Below are positions 19,242-28,499 of a DNA stretch of 64,000 nt, piece by piece. Source of the DNA: Devosia enhydra (lineage in GTDB: Bacteria; Pseudomonadota; Alphaproteobacteria; Rhizobiales; Devosiaceae); assembly GCF_900119845.1 (NCBI RefSeq), contig NZ_FPKU01000001.1, positions 124,001-188,000 on the forward strand, read 5' to 3'. A program made the translations under genes and the position numbers. Under the pieces are notes generated by a model. It was not told the origin of the DNA, searched no databases, and saw only the letters and a list, made by a program, of their open reading frames with translations. Every line of letters begins with the position of its first letter. Positions within the stretch are counted from its first letter, which is position 1.

Positions 19242-19795
19242 TTAATGTAAAGCCGTCTTTGCCAATGCTTCGACTCTTGCGCTCTCGATGGTGGCGCGGA
19301 TCCGAGACGCTGTCGAAAAGGCCAGCGTAGGGGAAGCGCCGGGAAGTATGATGCAGAACTCCTCACCGCCATAGGGTCCGACATAATCGGACTCGCGAAT
19401 GGCACTTTTTAGATGGCGGCCCAGGCTAGCCAGAACTGCGTCCCCCGTGCCGTGACCATAGGTATACTTGATGGACTTGAAGTGATCGAGCTCGACCATT
19501 AGGACTGCGAAATTGGTCTGATATTTTACCGCTTCTTTGATCTCCAGTTGGGCGATGCGCAAATCGTGGGTCTATTCAGCGTCCCAGTCAGTGGGTCAAT
19601 CGACGCCTGTCTGCGCAGCTCAAGGTGATGAATTGCCAGAGCGGCTAAGCTCTCAAGGCTGGACAGCTGTTCGGGCGTCAGTGATCGGGGATTTGGGTTG
19701 AACACGCACAACACGCCGAGTGGATAGGCATCGGAGCTGGTTAGGGGAACGCCTGCGTAGAACCGCACCTTTGGCGTGTCGAGCACAAAAGGTAT
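19242..19795 (-). pseudogene. GAF-GGDEF diguanylate cyclase, truncated and frameshifted
   Basis: Minus strand. The first part (VRFYAGVPLTSSDAYPLGVL) is the end of a GAF domain followed by the linker into a GGDEF domain (ASIDPLTGTLNR). A 1-nt shift near 19560 separates it from the rest, which continues LRIAQLE...VELDHFKSIKYTYGHGTGD and the active-site GGEEF. The N-terminus is cut off exactly at the IS21 end at 19796. The cyclase active site is intact, but the gene is broken twice. Confidence 0.85.
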
Positions 19796-19846
19796 TGATT
19801 TCCGCCGAGAACTGACCCGGGATTTCCACGGAGAAGTGACCCGCCT

Positions 19847-20658
19847 CTAGGTATGTTTCGGGTCGGGTTTGATGGTCAAGGTTCTGGCTTTCTCCTTTGT
19901 GGCTTTGGGATGGTGAGCGGAGCTGTTCTTGAAGCGGAAGCTGTCGTTTCCGGTTTCGAGGATGTGGCAGTGATGGGTCAGGCGATCGAGCAGCGCGGTG
20001 GTCATCTTGGCGTCGCCGAAGACGCTAGCCCATTCGCTGAAGCTGAGGTTGGTGGTGATGACGACGCTGGTATGCTCGTAGACCGGCTCAGCAGATGGAA
20101 TAGCAAGGCTCCACCTGAGGCACTGAACGGCAGGTAGCCCAGCTCATCGAGGATGACGAGGTCGGAGTGGGCGAGCCTGCCGGCGATTTGCCCTGAGCGC
20201 CCCTGGGCTTTTTCCTGTTCAAGCGCATTAACCAGCTCGACGGTCGAGAAGAACCTGACCCGCTTCTGATGATGCTCGATGGCCTGCACGCCGATGGCGG
20301 TTGCGATATGGGTCTTGCCTGTGCCGGGGCCGCCGACCAGGACGATGTTGTTGGCCTGCTCGAGGAAGTCGCAGCCATGCAGCTGTCGCACCAGGGCCTC
20401 GTTGACCTCGCTGCTGGAGAAGTCGAAGCCGTTGAGGTCGCGACAGGCTGGGAAGCGAGCGGTCTTGAGCTGGTGGGCCGTGGACCTGACGTCGCGTTCG
20501 GCCGTCTCGGCCTTGATCAGTTGCGACAGGATCGGGATGCAGGCTTCGAAGGCCGGCGACCCCTCCTCGGTGAGTTCGCCGACGGCCTGGGCCATGCCGT
20601 GCATTTTGAGGCTCTTGAGCATGATGACGATGGCCCCGCTGGCAGGATTATGACGCAT
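19847..20658 (-). pseudogene. istB: IS21 helper ATPase IstB, frameshifted
   Basis: Starts at the ATG at 20658, overlapping the istA end. AAA+ features: Walker A VGGPGTGKTHIA, Walker [15 protein letters not shown]. Near 20093 one base is missing (LLSRSTS instead of LLSRLYEHTS). The expected C-terminus [32 protein letters not shown] and [10 protein letters not shown] is present in the other frame to the TAG at 19847-19849. Confidence 0.88.
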
Positions 20659-22167
20659 GATGCACCCTCCTGAGGGCATCGTATCGTTCGACATTGGCTT
20701 GGGGTTCATTAGTGAGCATCAGGGCCTGGGGGGCATGTATGGTCGGCGGCATGATGGATTTACCGTCGACCAGGCGATGCAGCAGGTTGAGGACATGGGT
20801 CTTGGTTGGAACGCCTGTCTCCAGGGCCATCTCCACCGCCAGGAGCACGGCATCCTCATCGTGCTGCAGAACCAAGGCCAGGATGTCGACCATCTCGCGG
20901 TCACCGCCCGGCTTCTTGAGCAGGTGCTGCTGCAACGTTCTGAAGGCCTCGGGCAGCTCGAGGAATGGCGCGCCGTTGCGCAGGGCACCGGGCTTGCGCT
21001 GAACCACGGCCAGGTAGTGCCGCCAGTCATAGACCGTCTTCCCCGGCTGATCATGTGAGCGGTCGATGATGCGGCGATGCTCGCAGATGACCATGCCCTC
21101 GGCCGCGACCACCACTCGATCGGGATAGACCCGAAGGCTCACTGGTCGATTGGCGAAGGATGCCGGGACGCTGTAGCGATTACGCTCCAGGTGAACCAGG
21201 CAGGTCGGGGTGACCCGCTTGGTGTATTCGATAAAGCCGTCGAACGGACGGGATGCCGGCATCAGAGCCCGCAACTCCTCGGCCCAGAGATCAGCGATGG
21301 CGCCCTGCATCTTCCCGTGCGGCGTCTGCGCCCAGAACTCTTTGCATCTGGATTCCAGCCAGTCGTTGAGGGCGGCCAGCGATGGAAAGCGGGGCGTTGG
21401 TTGCCAGAGCCGGTGACGAGCATCCTGGACGTTCTTCTCGACCTGTCCCTTCTCCCAGCCTGATGCCGGATTGCAGAACTCGAGCTCGAACAGGTAGTGG
21501 CTGGCCATGGCCAGGAAGCGAGCGTTGATGTCCCGCTCCTTGCCGCGACCGACCTTGTCGATGGCGGTCTTCATGTTGTCGTAGATGCCGCGTCGGGGAA
21601 CACCACCCAGTACCCGGAAGGCGTGATTATGGGCATCGAACAGCATCTCGTGCGTCTGCAGAAGATAGGCCCGCAAGACGAAGGCCCGGCTGTAGCTCAG
21701 CTTGGTATGGGCCACCTGCAGCTTGGTGCGTTCATTGCCGATGATGGCCCAGTCCTCGGACCAGTCGAACTGGAAGGCTTCCCCTGGTTCGAACGTCAGC
21801 GGCACGAAGGTCCCGCGCCCGGTCGTGTTCATCTCCCGCTGCCGATGGGCCTTCCACTCCCGGGCAAAGGCCGCCACCCGGTTGTAGGAACCGCCATAGC
21901 CCAGGCTCACCAGGTCAGCGTGCAACTGCAGGACGGTCCGCTTCTGCTTGCGGGGCTTGTTCGCCTCGGTCTTTAGCCACCCCGACAATCGGTCCGCAAC
22001 GGATCGAGCTTGCTCGGCCGATCCGGAACCTTGAACGCGGGCTCGACCGTGTCACTGCGCAGATACTTGCGGATGGTGTTCCGGGACAGGCCGGTCCTGC
22101 GGCAGATCTCCCGGATCGATAGATGCTCTCGAAAATGCCAGCGTCGGATAACGCTCAACAATGCCAT
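20648..22167 (-). pseudogene. istA: IS21 transposase IstA, frameshifted
   Basis: The N-terminal part (ATG at 22167: MALLSVIRRWHFREHLSIRE, helix-turn-helix) ends early as DPLRTDCRGG because one T is missing from a TTTGCG run near 21995. The remaining 446 residues (SGWLKTEANKPRKQ onward) are in the next frame and include the DDE core (FQFDWSEDWA, RRGIYDNMKTA, ASGWEKGQVEKNV). Restoring one base would give an ordinary IS21 IstA of about 500 residues. Confidence 0.88.
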
Positions 22168-22275
22168 GTCGATCACTCCACGCCCCCGCTCAAACCACGA
22201 GGGGCTAGGGTCACACATGGGTCAAATCTCGATGGAAAAATCCCAGCCTGCTGGGTCAGTTCTCAGTGGCAATCA

Positions 22276-22420
22276 ACACGATCGCCTCCTGCAGCATCTC
22301 CTTGTCCGGCGACAGGTCCGCCCACAGCTTCCGCAGCCGGCCGTTCTCGGCCTTGAGCAGCTACAGCCGCCGCATCTCCGTGGGCAGCAGCCTGCTCTGC
22401 GCAGGCTGCATCAAACCGCA
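22276..22420 (-). mobile_element. IS3-family orfA fragment
   Basis: Minus-strand translation gives LLPTEMRRL, stop, LLKAENGRLRKLW, ADLSPDKEMLQEAI, the leucine-zipper region of an IS407-type OrfA. About 45 codons survive with an in-frame stop. It directly abuts the IS21 end. Confidence 0.75.
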
Positions 22421-22662
22421 GTTCCCAAGTCCTTAGCCAGGCGCACGCCGGGGCCTTCTCCGTTCTCGGGGATGAAAATGACGCCGGCAGCCTCAAAGGC
22501 GGAGCGGATCGAGCGGATTGTGCCTGTGTGGCCCGCAAGCTCCCCCGACATAGCCTCGAGCCTACGTATGGTTGGCTCGGATATTCCTGAGCGCTCTGCC
22601 CTAACTGCTCTGAGTGCCCTCGCGGGCTTCTGCTCTTGATCCGCCAAGCCTTCGAGCCCCAA
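22411..22662 (-). pseudogene. XRE-type HTH regulator, probably internally deleted
   Basis: The C-terminal part GISEPTIRRLEAMSGELAGH and EAAGVIFIPENGEGPGVRL matches a very common Rhizobiales XRE regulator family. Upstream, EQKPARALRAVRAERSG lacks the usual first helix (LLGWSQ..LA), so roughly ten residues of the HTH appear lost. The tail runs into the IS3 fragment. I treat it as decayed, though a short product remains possible. Confidence 0.55.
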
Positions 22663-22904
22663 TGCGTCTCCTGCTCCCGCTCCTCCGCCGGGCGCTTCCA
22701 GTGGGCTCAGGGCAAGGGTAAGGGTAGGGGCTCATTGTCGCCAGTGTCGCCATCCTGAATTAAGCCATTGAAAGATAATGTCTATTTTAGGTCGATTTCC
22801 GTATTCGGCTGCGAAACTTCCGTCTTCGGCACTCCCGCAATTTCTCGCCGGCCGGACTGAAGCTCCTTCACACCCGTCAATGGTGACGGGCGAAAGGAGC
22901 GTTC

Positions 22905-23138
22905 ATGTCGCCAGATCCTACCGCACTTCGTGTCGTTCATCCCGACCACGATCCCTCCAATCCCCTCGACCCACTGGCGCTGGGCGCGCTCGAGGTCGTG
23001 CCCCTGGTGCCTGAATAGGTACTGGCACGGCACAAGGTGCTCGTGACCAACGATAGCCGGTTTCGGGCTGCGGCTCGTCTGCTCCAGGGGCTCTGGCGCC
23101 GGGATGTTCCGGCGTGCAAGTTTGACCCCGTGAGGCTG
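22905..23138 (+). pseudogene. Unknown gene with in-frame stop, truncated by an IS21 fragment
   Basis: ATG at 22905 with AAAGGAGC upstream; reads MSPDPTALRVVHPDHDPSNP, stop TAG at 23016-23018, then in the same frame [18 protein letters not shown] and [13 protein letters not shown] before joining IstB sequence near 23139. The leader and start are paralogous to 10.2 kb. The parent family is not recognised. Confidence 0.55.
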
Positions 23139-23432
23139 GGGATCTACGAGCAAACCTCGGTCATCGTCACCACCAACCTGGCATTCGGCGAGTGGCCCAC
23201 GGTCTTCGGCGACGCCGAGATGACCACCGCGCTCCTCGATCGGCTCACCCACCACTGCGACATCGTCGAAACCGGCAACGACAGCTAGCGCTTCAACAAC
23301 CGCGCCTGAAGCCAATCCCGCTGATCCAACCCGGCTGCGCAACCCCGACCAGCTTCGCCAGGTCGGATCAGCTCATCGCCGTCAGGGGGTCAATATTGCA
23401 CGCCGATCCGGGGTCAAACTTCAACGCCGTTT
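23139..23432 (+). mobile_element. Second IS21 fragment (IstB C-terminus and one end)
   Basis: Plus strand [43 protein letters not shown] then TAG where Trp is expected, RFNNRA. Further on are two GGGGTCAA-type end repeats (23389-23432), as found in the multiple terminal repeats of IS21 elements. It belongs to a different IS21 subtype from the 19.8-kb element. Confidence 0.75.
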
Positions 23433-23680
23433 CACAGCCCCGAACTGTCGTACTGAACGGCCATGTGAAAAGTGCCGGGGTCGATCGTGTAGAAATCAGA
23501 GCGCCATGGCGCCGACTGCGCCGCCACGCTGCCAAGGGCGATGAATACGGCTGTCAGAACGAGGCGCATGCGATAGGCTCCTTGCAGTTGCTGCTATGGG
23601 ACGCCGCGAGATCATAAGAGCTTGACCGGGGTCTTCAAGCCGAGCCTATTGTTGTCCAGGCCATGCGGAGCCGGCAATAG
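23433..23680. other. Intergenic stretch
   Basis: No supportable gene or repeat; short frames only. Confidence 0.35.
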
Positions 23681-24187
23681 GTGATCGACCTGACTCCGTC
23701 CAACCTCTCTTTCATGGCGGTACGCATCTCCGGCCATTCGAACACTGCACAAGACGCACTCACGGCGCGAATCGGCGAAGCCCCCACTACCATCCGGACC
23801 AAAACCATGCCGGCATGGGAGGATCTGATGACCTTGTCCTACATAAATGCTGAGCGGTTTCGAGCCCGGTTTGAGGGTGTGCCACTGTTCTCGACGGGTT
23901 CGCTGCGGGGCGATGTCGAACAGCTTTATGGCGTACTGTGGCATGTGCACCGGGAACTCCTGGGCGAGGAACACCCATGGTCGTATCTCGATGTCACCGA
24001 CCCGATAGAGACGATCCGGCGCATCGCTGCTCATGTCGAGTTGGTCAATGCCGAGCTTCGGCTGCAAGGATTTCGTCCGCCTGACGTGGATTTCTGGGCT
24101 GATCCCTTGGGCCTGGTCGAGCATAACGCGCGCTTTCTGGCATCGGTCCGAAAAGTTGTGGCCGAGCCTGACCGGGTATTGCACTGA
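23681..24187 (+). CDS. Hypothetical protein
   Basis: 168 residues from a GTG at 23681; ATG codons at 23714 and 23807 (MPAWEDLMTLSY) are alternatives. The part from MPAWEDL onward is the most protein-like: helical, with many aromatic and acidic residues (VPLFSTGSLRGDVEQLYGVLW, PPDVDFWADPLGLVEHN). No motif of a known enzyme. It stands alone between IS remnants and a low-information stretch. Confidence 0.5.
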   Translation: MIDLTPSNLSFMAVRISGHSNTAQDALTARIGEAPTTIRTKTMPAWEDLMTLSYINAERFRARFEGVPLFSTGSLRGDVEQLYGVLWHVHRELLGEEHPWSYLDVTDPIETIRRIAAHVELVNAELRLQGFRPPDVDFWADPLGLVEHNARFLASVRKVVAEPDRVLH

Positions 24188-24614
24188 TGGCCAGATGCAA
24201 ATCACGCATTGCGCGGGAAGGTCGAGCGAACCTTAACCCCTGCCTGAAAAAAAATTAGGGGACCGCTCCTGCAATCCTGCTGAGGTGGCTCGAGCAGAGT
24301 GCTGGGGCCGGCCGTTGCTTCCTCATCATGCAGTGCGGTGACCAGCCAAAAGCCGAGCTCGATGCGGCGAGCGGCGAAGTCGGCTTCAATGATGCCCATG
24401 ATACCCTGACCGTCATCCGCACTGATAATACAGCGAGAAAACAGCGAGCATGTTTGGGGCTCAACCGCCCGAAGCGTAGCAAATCTTCGAATGGGCGCGC
24501 GGCTATCCACGGCATGAGCGGCGCTTGGTAAGGCCGCAGGTAAGCTAATCGATGTTCTGAACAAACCTCTCTAGACTGGCTCATTGCATTGAACAATCGC
24601 GGAAGTAGGTTCGC
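24188..24614. other. Non-coding or decayed stretch
   Basis: Overlapping frames on both strands of similar length and no recognisable family. I could not support a gene. Confidence 0.4.
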
Positions 24615-24958
24615 ATGCAGCGCAAGATGGCCAAGACGCTCCCGACCGATCGGCATCGCGTCGGGGCAGCGTTCGCCGAGACCCGCACCGGAGCCTTCTA
24701 TGGCGCCTGGGCTATATGGCCGGGCTCGGCCGGGCGGCCAAGAGGATCGCCGAGGAGCTGGGCGGGGAGGTATGCCCCGAATACATCAACGCCACGCCGC
24801 GGCGGTGGGGCGTAAGGCGCAACCGGCGACACACCTTCTGCCAAGTGCCGCTGACGCACCAGCAGCGCAATGCAGTGGAATATCCCGTCGAGAAAGCCGG
24901 CCTGAGGCCCGAGGACTATCTGCGCAAGGTGATCGCCGACGCGGTGGTGCCCGCTTGA
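24615..24958 (+). pseudogene. Hypothetical gene with a 1-nt frameshift
   Basis: ATG at 24615 encodes MQRKMAKTLPTDRHRVGAAF and AETRTGAFYGAWA; the natural continuation YMAGLGRAAKRIAEELGG then TPRRWGVRRNRRHTFCQVP is in the next frame from about 24713, ending at 24956-24958. Inserting one base near 24713 would join both into about 114 residues. Function unknown; the Arg-rich middle suggests nucleic-acid binding. Confidence 0.5.
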
Positions 24959-25006
24959 CCCGCAAGCTCTGAGGCCCCGAAAACTCTCAGCAAGGAAGTG
25001 TGCCGC

Positions 25007-25246
25007 TCAGTTCTCTACTCGCTGAGTGTTCGGTGGATTTGCCTCCAGCCGATCGAGCGTCTCACCGATACGGCGGGCTACTTCCGGGTTGTAGCGGTGA
25101 TCTGGGGACGTCAATTCATACTCGCGTAGCTCTTCAAGGGTTATGCCTGCCGCCGCGGCAAATGCATCGGGCTCCATGCCCAATGAGAGCCGGCGGTTAT
25201 GGTCACCCTTGGGCTGGCGTTCGGCAGGGCTCACAGGAATCGACAT
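25007..25246 (-). CDS. Small HTH-like protein
   Basis: 79 residues from the ATG at 25246 (GGAGG, 6 nt). SLGMEPDAFAAAAGITLEEL followed by REYELTSPDHRYNPEVA has the pattern of a helix-turn-helix. Nearly identical to 11474-11713. It lies downstream of the crp-like gene on the same strand (about 120 nt), so they may share a transcript. Confidence 0.7.
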   Translation of the reverse strand: MSIPVSPAERQPKGDHNRRLSLGMEPDAFAAAAGITLEELREYELTSPDHRYNPEVARRIGETLDRLEANPPNTQRVEN

Positions 25247-25366
25247 GTCGGCCTCCATCTTCTGATGCTTGAACAAGCCTCAGGGGACGGAAAAGTTTCC
25301 TGTCCGTCGGTGCCGCAAGTCCTTCTCAAAGGCCGGCCGAGTTCGACCGTGCAAATGTAGCTGGCG

Positions 25367-26068
25367 TCAAACCGCCGTGATCAGGTTCTCGTCTGCCGTA
25401 GAGAAGGAACCCAAAGCTCGCAAACGGTCCTCGGCCAGAATATCCACACGCCTTCCGTCCCAGTTCAATAGCCCCTTCTGGCGCAGGACCTGCAAGGTGC
25501 GGTTCGTATGAACTGCCGATAAGCCCGTGAGCGCGGCAAGGTGCGCCTGCGTGGCAGGAAACGGGAAGGACCAACCTTGGGCAATTCCGGCTCTGCGCGC
25601 CCGCTCCGCAAGGTTAAGGAACAGGAACGCCATGCGTTCAATTGCAGTGCCCGCCATACACATGACATGCCAGCGCGCGTTGTCATCGTCCTCGGCCCGC
25701 CGCCGCTTGAGCATCATGTTTCGGATCGAGTTGTCCCGGTAAAGTCTGCTCAAGGCGGCGCGATCGATCACCAGCACGGACGCCGAGCCCATCGCCGCGA
25801 CGGCAAAGGCATCGTCATCTCCGGTGCGGGGCGGAGTAATCATCTCACCGCGCGTCGCAAGCCTGGTGATAACCCAGCGCCCGTCGCTCAGCGTAGCGTA
25901 TTGATAGACCCAGCCATCACACACTAGGTGAAGGTGATCCTGGGAGAAATCTTCAAGGTCCTCCCCGCCCTCCAGTTCCCTGAAGCCCACGGCGGCAGGT
26001 CTCAGCATCTCCAGCGCCGGGTCGGACAATTCATCTCCAAGAGCGCTGGTGAGAATGTCTGTCTGCAT
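25367..26068 (-). CDS. Crp/Fnr-family transcriptional regulator
   Basis: 233 residues. The N-terminal cyclic-nucleotide-binding-like beta barrel (HLVCDGWVYQYATLSDGRWVI, with LATRGEM) is followed by the dimer helix (CMAGTAIERMAFLFLNLAERA) and an HTH (FPATQAHLAALTGLSAVHTN then RTLQVLRQKGLL). No N-terminal Cys cluster for a Fe-S sensor is seen, so it is not a classical FNR; it resembles the Rhizobiales branch that senses unknown signals. It is divergent from the DUF6894 gene. A damaged copy lies at 11.9-12.2 kb. Confidence 0.88.
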   Translation of the reverse strand: MQTDILTSALGDELSDPALEMLRPAAVGFRELEGGEDLEDFSQDHLHLVCDGWVYQYATLSDGRWVITRLATRGEMITPPRTGDDDAFAVAAMGSASVLVIDRAALSRLYRDNSIRNMMLKRRRAEDDDNARWHVMCMAGTAIERMAFLFLNLAERARRAGIAQGWSFPFPATQAHLAALTGLSAVHTNRTLQVLRQKGLLNWDGRRVDILAEDRLRALGSFSTADENLITAV

Positions 26069-26190
26069 TCCTGTTCCACTCCTTACGCGTCCGCACGCAA
26101 AAAATAGGCTTTCGCTTGAACGTATACCCCCCCGCCTAAGTTGCTCTCACGAGCAGGGGGTCGAGGATGTCCACTTAGTGAGTACGGCAA

Positions 26191-26427
26191 ATGTCTAGAT
26201 ACTACTTCAAGTTTAGCGCCCCTGAAGATTCGACCTTTGAAGAGGTTGAAGTCGAACTTGCGGATGATGCCATGGCCCGCCACGAAGCGGTCCAGACGCT
26301 AACTGCAATCTGCAGCGAAAGCGGGAGAGTGCCGACGCGGCAGTCTCTCGAAGTTCGAAAGCAAGATCGGACGCTGGTCCTTTGCCTCAGCCTCTCACTC
26401 TCCGAAAGCGGTTCCGCGGGTTGCTGA
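26191..26427 (+). CDS. DUF6894-like small protein
   Basis: 78 residues: MSRYYFKF.APED at the start, a central helix (AMARHEAVQTLTAICSESG) and a final strand (LEVRKQDRTLVLCLSLSLS). This matches the beta-alpha-beta layout of DUF6894 proteins, widespread in Rhizobiales and of unknown role. Divergent from the crp-like gene. Upstream is a C-run (26126-26135). Confidence 0.7.
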   Translation: MSRYYFKFSAPEDSTFEEVEVELADDAMARHEAVQTLTAICSESGRVPTRQSLEVRKQDRTLVLCLSLSLSESGSAGC

Positions 26428-26697
26428 GATTATCGGCGACCTCAGGGGAGCAAAACGACTGCACTGGGTTGACCAGATGCGGCGGGAGCGAGCGGAGATC
26501 GCGGCGCTCGCCTTGGTCAGCACGGCCGTCAAGCAAGTGGCCGCGGCTCTCGAGGCGATCAACATCGCCATGATCGAGCAGAACAAGCTGACCCGGGAAG
26601 GTCTGGGGGAGGCGAGAGCATCTCCGACCGCGACGTCCGTGAGGTCGAGCAGCTGAATCAGCAGGTGTTGACTCGGGCTGATAGGCTGAGGGAGCGC
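26428..26697 (+). pseudogene. Decayed small helical gene
   Basis: Reads RVAEIIGDLRGAKRLHWVDQ, MRRERAEIAALALVSTAVKQ and EAINIAMIEQNKLTREGLGE, then shifts frame by one base to EVEQLNQQVLTRADRLRER. The same protein is seen, damaged at other positions, at 12.4-12.65 kb, which shows that an intact ancestor existed. No own start codon with ribosome binding site is obvious. Confidence 0.45.
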
Positions 26698-26706
26698 TAC
26701 AGCCGA

Positions 26707-26895
26707 TTACTTTTTCTTCATCGCCTGGGCTAGTTCGTTGGCCTTGTCACGGCTGCCCCCGGCCTGCTGGATGACCTCCCGCGCATCTGCAGCGCTAATG
26801 CGGTGCTTTTGCGCAAAGTATTTCACCTCATACTGCTGGTTCGCCGCGACGCGCTGGCGATCCTGCCCGCCAATTTTCGATTTATCGTCAGCCAT
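26707..26895 (-). CDS. DUF3606 family protein
   Basis: 62 residues starting MADDKSKIGGQDRQRVAANQ, with the typical DUF3606 continuation YEVKYFAQKHRISAADAREV and a charged Lys-rich end. A strong ribosome binding site (AGGAGG) precedes it. A small cytoplasmic protein common in Rhizobiales; function unknown. Confidence 0.82.
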   Translation of the reverse strand: MADDKSKIGGQDRQRVAANQQYEVKYFAQKHRISAADAREVIQQAGGSRDKANELAQAMKKK

Positions 26896-26958
26896 GATGT
26901 CCTCCTGCTACTGCGCGCTCAAACGCTCGGCAAGGCAGAGGGTTCATGCAAGCTGGCT

Positions 26959-27270
26959 TCACCTTTGCATAGGGTGCTTCGACCCCTCTCTAAATGCTGG
27001 GTTGCCCCAGCCACTGGCGAGTATTCCTGCGGCCTTGGCGGCCGCTTCAAAGGCCTCGCGGGCCTCGACTTCAGTGGCGCGACCTTCCTGGGCGGCGAGC
27101 AGCACTTGCGCCGCCTTAAGAACCTTCTTTGCCACAGTGCTGTTGCGACCTACCTTGGGCCAGTCAATACTCAATAGACATTCTGCCGCTTCGCGCACGC
27201 TGGTGACGTTGCGGATAAGGCCGAGCCTGCCCAACTTGATGGATACGGGTAGGTTGAATTGGTAACGCAT
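26959..27270 (-). CDS. DUF982 family protein
   Basis: 103 residues from the ATG at 27270 ([20 protein letters not shown]). DUF982 pattern: aromatic/Val strands, then [16 protein letters not shown] and a helix-rich end EAREAFEAAAKAAGIL. Typical of Rhizobiales and often encoded on accessory DNA. It overlaps the end of the upstream small gene by about 100 nt in another frame. Role unknown. Confidence 0.75.
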   Translation of the reverse strand: MRYQFNLPVSIKLGRLGLIRNVTSVREAAECLLSIDWPKVGRNSTVAKKVLKAAQVLLAAQEGRATEVEAREAFEAAAKAAGILASGWGNPAFREGSKHPMQR

Positions 27271-27469
27271 GGCCGAGACAATCTGGCTGCCGCCAATCAG
27301 TTCCGACCGGCCGTTGCGCTGCATTCCGCGCTTCAAACTGACGATCGAGCTCCTCGAGACACCGGCGGGCCGCCTCCCGCTGTTCGGGCGTCGCACTACT
27401 CCAATCTGCCTCGATCCAAATAGCCTCGAGATCGGGCAAAAGCCGCCGCAGGCGATCAAGCTGCTCCAT
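27164..27469 (-). CDS. Small protein co-encoded with SRAP
   Basis: The N-terminal 60 residues ([36 protein letters not shown]) match the small gene at 4874-5062, and at both loci the gene follows an SRAP gene. Its start overlaps the SRAP stop by 14 nt, so translation is coupled. The C-terminal third overlaps the DUF982 gene and has a composition unlike a folded protein, so the true end may have been altered by a frameshift. Confidence 0.55.
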   Translation of the reverse strand: MEQLDRLRRLLPDLEAIWIEADWSSATPEQREAARRCLEELDRQFEARNAAQRPVGTDWRQPDCLGHALPIQPTRIHQVGQARPYPQRHQRARSGRMSIEY

Positions 27470-28121
27470 CTTCCTTGCTCCCTCTTGCCACCATCCTCAG
27501 CGAACCGTCAGGCAACGGCCGCTGTAGCCCCGCTGCTTCAGCCCATGGCGCTGTCATCCATGCCTCGCGCTCGGCGTCCGTCGTCAGGATGACGGGCATG
27601 GCCTTGGGGTGGATCGCGCCAACCTCGGCGTTTGGGTCAATGGTCAGAAAGGCATAGAGGTCGGCCGTTACCTCGCCCTCGGCCTTTTTGTGGGTGGAAG
27701 TCCACGCGCGCACGTGAATGCCGGCAAAAAACGCCAGAGGTCGGCTATCGTCTATTGCGAACCAAACGACTTCTTTCCTGCCGTCAGCCAAGGTCTCATA
27801 TTCCGAAAAACTGGTGAACGGCACGAGGCACCGGTTGGCGGGGCCCAGCCAGCGGCGCCAGTGCCGGCTCGCGACATTGCGGACATTGGTGACGCCGGGA
27901 TCGGTTGTTCTGCCCTTTAAGACGAACTGTGGCGAGGGCAGCCCCCAACGCGCTAAGGCCAGCTCCCTTCCCTCTGGCGCGTTCCGCACTATTGGAGCGG
28001 GGTAGTCGGGGAAGATGCCTGGCAGCGGCGGGAAATTGCCCATGCCCTTCGAAATCCGAAAGGCGCGCGCTAGGTCGACAACAGCCTGCTGCGTCGTTGT
28101 CAGCGAATAGAGATTGCACAC
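27456..28121 (-). CDS. SOS-response-associated peptidase (SRAP; HMCES/YedK family)
   Basis: 221 residues. Members cap abasic sites in single-stranded DNA by forming a thiazolidine crosslink through Cys2. Seen here: MCNLYSL with Cys2 directly after the initiator Met, [14 protein letters not shown], the active-site Glu in PFTSFSEYE and the His in [10 protein letters not shown]. The length is normal. It heads an operon with the small gene at 27164. A C-terminal fragment of a paralogue is at 5.05-5.26 kb. No LexA box was found in the 70 nt upstream, so SOS control is not supported by sequence. Confidence 0.92.
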   Translation of the reverse strand: MCNLYSLTTTQQAVVDLARAFRISKGMGNFPPLPGIFPDYPAPIVRNAPEGRELALARWGLPSPQFVLKGRTTDPGVTNVRNVASRHWRRWLGPANRCLVPFTSFSEYETLADGRKEVVWFAIDDSRPLAFFAGIHVRAWTSTHKKAEGEVTADLYAFLTIDPNAEVGAIHPKAMPVILTTDAEREAWMTAPWAEAAGLQRPLPDGSLRMVARGSKEDGAA

Positions 28122-28193
28122 AGGCCCCTCCCGCAGAAATCCCCGCCCTCTTGGCTGAGCCTATCCTGTCAGCAGTTCCATAGGGAGACGGAA

Positions 28194-28499
28194 ATGCATC
28201 TGGTTGTTGCGGCAATCATAGACGCCATGGCTTCATGGCTCGGGCACCTGCTGTCCCGATGGCTGGCGGGATCTGCGCGGACCGAGGCGCTGGACCGCCG
28301 GCTTAAGGTGCTAGCGCTTCATCGGCGTCTGCAACAGGCCGGCATCGGGTTAGATGAACTGGACAGACTGGAACCGCGACTGATAGAGAAGCGGCATGAA
28401 AGCGACTGTCGACCGCCTGTTAAATTACATGCGGAGCGATTATGCCGACGAATGCGAAAGCATGGTCTGCGGCATCTGGAGTGCCAACGGTCAGATTGA
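28194..28499 (+). CDS. Hypothetical small protein
   Basis: 101 residues with a GGGAGAC ribosome binding site. An N-terminal hydrophobic stretch (MHLVVAAIIDAMASWLGHLL) could be a signal anchor, followed by an Arg-rich helical part. The C-terminal third overlaps the next gene in a different frame and may not be under selection. Divergent from the SRAP gene. Confidence 0.45.
   Translation: MHLVVAAIIDAMASWLGHLLSRWLAGSARTEALDRRLKVLALHRRLQQAGIGLDELDRLEPRLIEKRHESDCRPPVKLHAERLCRRMRKHGLRHLECQRSD

Larger units (their letters stand above)
19796..22275 (-). mobile_element. IS21-family insertion sequence, degenerate
   Basis: Terminal inverted repeats of about 23 bp: TGATTTCCGCCGAGAACTGA at the left end (19796) and its counterpart TGATTGCCACTGAGAACTGA on the minus strand from 22275. 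Both istA and istB carry a 1-nt frameshift. No matching target-site duplication is visible. The left flank is a GGDEF gene while the right flank is an IS3 remnant, so DNA next to the element was deleted or rearranged after insertion. Confidence 0.9.
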
